Position numbers and translations under genes: made by a program. DNA of 64,000 nt from Virgibacillus_R byunsanensis (GTDB lineage: Bacteria > Bacillota > Bacilli > Bacillales > Amphibacillaceae), in NCBI RefSeq assembly GCF_042675965.1, contig NZ_JBHTKJ010000074.1, forward strand, positions 17,127 through 81,126, given 5' to 3'. Below are positions 60,809 to 64,000 of the stretch, one piece after another; position 1 is the first letter of the stretch; each line of letters starts with the position of its first letter. The notes beneath the pieces were generated by a model. It saw only the letters and a list, made by a program, of their open reading frames with translations, was not told where the DNA came from and did no database searches.

Positions 60809-63121
60809 TTATATCTTTTGGAAAAAGCCGTCCGTGTATTGAACTAGATTTGTTCCTTCATTACTTATATGAAAGGAAGCTGGTTGTTTACCTATTAGGT
60901 TAAGACTGTGCATTCCTCTAGTCATAGCGACATATAACAGTTTTAAATCGATCTCGTTTTGTTCAAATACTTCATCAAATGAAACGATTAAAACTGCATC
61001 AAATTCGAGCCCCTTTGCCAAGTACGATGGAACAACAATTACGTTGCTTTTAAGGTTATCATTCTCTTGTAGGAGTTGAACGTTATCATTTAGATGTTTT
61101 TCTAACTTATTGTATATCCATTTACATTCCTTTTCGGTTTTTCCGATAATTGCAATGGAAGAGTGTTCTTCTGCTTGTAATCTGTCCACATGGTTCTTGA
61201 GTTCGTTAATTGTCTCTTCTTTTGTGTTTACAATAGATAAAGCTGGCTTTTCGCCATGTCTGATAACAGGTTCTGCAGCGGGCATATCGTTGTTAAGGTT
61301 TTTCAATATGGCGTTTGCCAAATCCATTATTTCGATCGTGGTTCTGTAGCTTTTTTGAAGTGTTAAATAGTTAGCTTTTGGCAGCGCGTGCTTTATAATG
61401 GCTTCCCAATTATCGGTGCCACGATAGGAATGTATCCCTTGGGACAAATCACCTAAAATCGTAAATAAGTCTGTATTTGCAGCTTTTCGTAATGCTCTAA
61501 TTTGAAATAGACTATAATCCTGCCCTTCATCAATAACAATATTTTTCATTTGTAAATCTTTAGGGATTCCGAATAAATGTGTTTGAAGAAAAAGTAATGG
61601 AGCTAAATCTTCTATCTCAAACAGATTTCGATTTAATAGTTCACCAGAACTGGAAGTGATTTTCTCAATCTCTTCGTTCGTCAAATCTTCTTTAGCATAT
61701 TTTTGGAGTAAGATTGGGTCTGTGATTAATTCTTTATAATAGTCGAGAGTTTTCTTCTTTGGAAAGAGCTTCATATAATCAGTTATAACCCGTTTTGTAA
61801 TACTTTTTATTTCATTTACCTTTGTTTCTTTATTGTCTATAAGCTGAACCATCTTAGCTCGTCTTTCTTCTGGTTCTTTATATCGAGCAAGAAATTGATC
61901 ATATTTCGCTTCGAATTTCTCCTCCATTTTTTCTAAAATTTTCTTTTTACCATTTTGAAAATTGGATTTTAGAAGTTCATTAATTTTATCTTTCCTTTTA
62001 CTGAAAGGTAAGTATTGGTATTCCTTGATAAAGAGCTTTTTTAATTGCTTCGAACTATATAAACGGGATTCACCAATATAAACGTCCTTTTTGGGGACAA
62101 AATTATTACGGATATCTTTTAAATATCTTTTTAAAATAGTTTCAAAAAGTAAAGATCCTTTAAAATCGGATATCGATTGAACGGTATCTTTGTTTTGTGC
62201 AGCTGTATTAATTAATAACTTTAGTTTTTCATTTGAATCTGTTAATTTTAATTTTTTTCCTAAACAGTCACACACAAAATCTGTATAGGTAGTCTGCTTA
62301 ATCTTTTCTACACCTAATTCAGGTAAAGATTGTGCAATGTAGTTGATGAACATTTTATTTGGGGCTAAAATCATCATTTCATCAGGTGAAACTTTATCTG
62401 CAAATGTGTAAATAAAGTATGATAACCTGTGGAGTGCTATCGTGGTTTTTCCACTCCCGGCAACCCCTTGTACAATCATTGGTTTTTGAAGGTCAGCCCG
62501 GATGACTTTGTTTTGTTCTTCTTGAATAGTAGCAACAATATCGTTTAAACGTTTATCAGCTTTCTCAGATAGTGACTTCTGCAGTAATTTGTCTCTTGTT
62601 GTAATGTCTATATCCCTTATTTCTTCCAAATCCCCATCTTCAATGATGTATTGCCGCTTCAATTCTAACTGGCCTTTCTGTTCACCATCTTCAGCTTGAT
62701 AGGACACTTCACCCAATCTACCTTCATAATAGATATTGGCAACCGGGGATCTCCAGTCGACAATAATTGGTTCTTGGTTATCTTTACGATAAAGGGAGAC
62801 CTTTCCGATATAATATTTCTCAGTTTGCGTTGCCCCTTCACGATTAAAATCTACCCTGCCAAAATAGGGTTTATCTTTTACATTTGCTAAATTTGATATA
62901 TCCCCTTGAATCATTTCTAATAGCCGTGTATTGGTAAGGATATTTATATAACTTAAACTACTGTCTAAGTAGTCTAAATTTACAAAAGCATCCTTTATAT
63001 TTTCTTGATAACTTCCTTGGGTTGATTCGGCAACTCCTAAAATGGATTGAATATAATCTTTCGTATATTCTAATCGATCTTTTTCATTGCGATAATCTGG
63101 ATGGTTATACAGTGAGCTCAA
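60809..63121 (-). CDS. helD: HelD: RNA polymerase recycling helicase-like ATPase
   Basis: This 770-residue superfamily-1 (UvrD-like) ATPase binds RNA polymerase and frees it from stalled complexes. An N-terminal coiled coil (1-80) comes first, then VDWRSPVANIYYEGRLGEV near 121. Walker A QGVAGSGKTTIALHR lies at 218-232, DEGQDYS near 525 and YVAMTRGMHSL near 735. TTG is the start codon; AAAGGAG lies 9 bases upstream. It is divergent from the methyltransferase gene. In some species HelD also protects against rifampicin; nothing here tests that. Confidence 0.92.
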   Translation of the reverse strand: MSSLYNHPDYRNEKDRLEYTKDYIQSILGVAESTQGSYQENIKDAFVNLDYLDSSLSYINILTNTRLLEMIQGDISNLANVKDKPYFGRVDFNREGATQTEKYYIGKVSLYRKDNQEPIIVDWRSPVANIYYEGRLGEVSYQAEDGEQKGQLELKRQYIIEDGDLEEIRDIDITTRDKLLQKSLSEKADKRLNDIVATIQEEQNKVIRADLQKPMIVQGVAGSGKTTIALHRLSYFIYTFADKVSPDEMMILAPNKMFINYIAQSLPELGVEKIKQTTYTDFVCDCLGKKLKLTDSNEKLKLLINTAAQNKDTVQSISDFKGSLLFETILKRYLKDIRNNFVPKKDVYIGESRLYSSKQLKKLFIKEYQYLPFSKRKDKINELLKSNFQNGKKKILEKMEEKFEAKYDQFLARYKEPEERRAKMVQLIDNKETKVNEIKSITKRVITDYMKLFPKKKTLDYYKELITDPILLQKYAKEDLTNEEIEKITSSSGELLNRNLFEIEDLAPLLFLQTHLFGIPKDLQMKNIVIDEGQDYSLFQIRALRKAANTDLFTILGDLSQGIHSYRGTDNWEAIIKHALPKANYLTLQKSYRTTIEIMDLANAILKNLNNDMPAAEPVIRHGEKPALSIVNTKEETINELKNHVDRLQAEEHSSIAIIGKTEKECKWIYNKLEKHLNDNVQLLQENDNLKSNVIVVPSYLAKGLEFDAVLIVSFDEVFEQNEIDLKLLYVAMTRGMHSLNLIGKQPASFHISNEGTNLVQYTDGFFQKI

Positions 63122-63270
63122 TCTTTTTGCTCCTTTCTATTGAATAACTGGTTTTGACTATAACTCTTTATAATATACTATAATGGAGTCGAATCTTCAC
63201 GTTTGTGATATAATTATGGTATAACAATTCAATGTTTTTGAAAATATAAATAGGTAAGCGGTGAAATAAA

Positions 63271-63891
63271 ATGTTAGAAGATACAGGGGAGAGGGTAATT
63301 CCTGAGAGAATGAAAATTACGAACGGATTATTACTTGAGCATCTTGCAAGGTATCATTTCGCTTCTGATTATGTAAGTGGTCGAGTTCTCGATTTTGCAA
63401 GTGGATCAGGTTATGGAAGTCATATTATTGCTAAAATGTGCAAAAAAAAAGTAACTGAAGTTATTGGTATTGATATTGATAAAGCTGCCTTAGATTATGC
63501 AAAAAAAACCTATTATCATCCACTTACAACTTATCATGAAGGTGATGTAACAGACCCCCAACTACCTGATGAATTAGGCCAATTTGATTCTATAATGAGC
63601 TTTGAAACCATTGAGCACGTTAAACAGGAAAAACAATTTCTATCTAATATATATAATATGCTAAAGCCAAATGGCACCTTAATCCTATCAACTCCATTTG
63701 GAGAAGGAAGAGGTGTACCATGTGGATCGCCTTTTCATGTTCATCAGCTAACTGTACCTGAATTTAAAGCCCTGTTCGGGGAGTACGCCTCTACTGAATT
63801 TTATTTTCAAAAAGGGGTGTTAATAGAACCGGACTCTTCGTTTAATACAAATAAGCACTATCCACTTGGAATCGTGGTATGTAAAAAGTAG
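63271..63891 (+). CDS. Class I SAM-dependent methyltransferase
   Basis: This 206-residue protein has motif I VLDFASGSGYGSHI, the acidic SAM-ribose residue in IGIDIDKAALDYA, and FDSIMSFETIEHVKQE. It starts ERVIPERMK, a form common among small-molecule methyltransferases in Bacillaceae. The substrate is unknown. The ribosome site is weak (AGGTAAGCGG). The divergent gene is helD, with about 150 bases between them. Confidence 0.85.
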   Translation: MLEDTGERVIPERMKITNGLLLEHLARYHFASDYVSGRVLDFASGSGYGSHIIAKMCKKKVTEVIGIDIDKAALDYAKKTYYHPLTTYHEGDVTDPQLPDELGQFDSIMSFETIEHVKQEKQFLSNIYNMLKPNGTLILSTPFGEGRGVPCGSPFHVHQLTVPEFKALFGEYASTEFYFQKGVLIEPDSSFNTNKHYPLGIVVCKK

Positions 63892-64000
63892 AACCCTTAA
63901 AATTATTGGAAGGATTGGAAAAATGAAAATTTATCCTGAATTATTCATAGAATTTCTTTGATTACCCAATAATGCTTATCTATCAAGCATTCCTTTGATT

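Noticed and set aside
1..64000. CRISPR array or rRNA genes
   Set aside because: I saw no regularly spaced repeats with unique spacers and no rRNA-like sequence. The repeated palindromes are single operator-like sites at irregular distances.

Overview
The window looks like a chromosome segment from a low-GC member of the Bacillaceae. This rests on strong AGGAGG-type ribosome sites, Bacillus-type eps genes (a SinR-like regulator, EpsG, and an EAR RNA between epsB and epsC), HelD, NrnB and PrfC. The species cannot be fixed from sequence alone; I lean towards a Virgibacillus/Oceanobacillus-like lineage.

Left part (1-8.7 kb): accessory and partly decayed DNA. It holds the 3' half of a tRNA-Leu(CAA) gene, which is a likely attachment-site scar, and a dead IS1182-family insertion sequence. 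After these come a broken helicase-like gene, a fluoride riboswitch with no intact target gene, and a CsoR-family regulator with its own operator next to a MATE exporter. The part ends with two decayed fragments meeting at one junction and a 700-residue TPR protein.

Middle part (8.7-47.4 kb): a large exopolysaccharide locus. Its first half follows the Bacillus eps operon: Wzz (EpsA), tyrosine-kinase module (EpsB), EAR antitermination RNA, EpsC, GtaB, EpsD, EpsF, a GT2, EpsG, GalE, EpsL, EpsM, EpsN and a SinR-like repressor. The second half is a variable decoration module. It contains six more GT4/GT2 glycosyltransferases, a TagD/CDP-glycerol transferase pair, two APH-fold kinases, a pyruvyl transferase, a PglK-like ABC exporter, a tandem pair of PP-loop proteins and an acyltransferase. 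After a terminator come RmlA, RmlC, an LhgO-like oxidase, an epimerase, a SAF-domain oxidoreductase, a second acyltransferase and a phosphoesterase.

Right of the EPS locus (47.5-54.8 kb) lies a complete paeninodin-type lasso peptide cluster. It encodes the cyclase, a 43-residue precursor that overlaps the cyclase gene, an HPr-kinase-like tailoring kinase, the leader-binding protein B1, the protease B2, a nucleotidyltransferase and an ABC exporter. The same 16-bp palindrome, close to GTTCTTTATAAAGAAC, sits before the eps operon (three copies), before EAR, before the lasso cyclase, and between the lasso precursor and the kinase. It matches the SinR half-site GTTCTYT, and the SinR-like protein at 21.4 kb keeps the SinR recognition helix. 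The most interesting hypothesis here is therefore one SinR-type circuit controlling both the biofilm matrix and a phosphorylated lasso peptide.

Right end (54.8-64 kb): a long palindromic MITE-like repeat and another Bacillaceae-type repeat, then ordinary chromosomal genes: two phosphoesterases (one NrnB), a NIPSNAP-Nudix fusion, PrfC, an excisionase-like DNA-binding protein, HelD and a methyltransferase.
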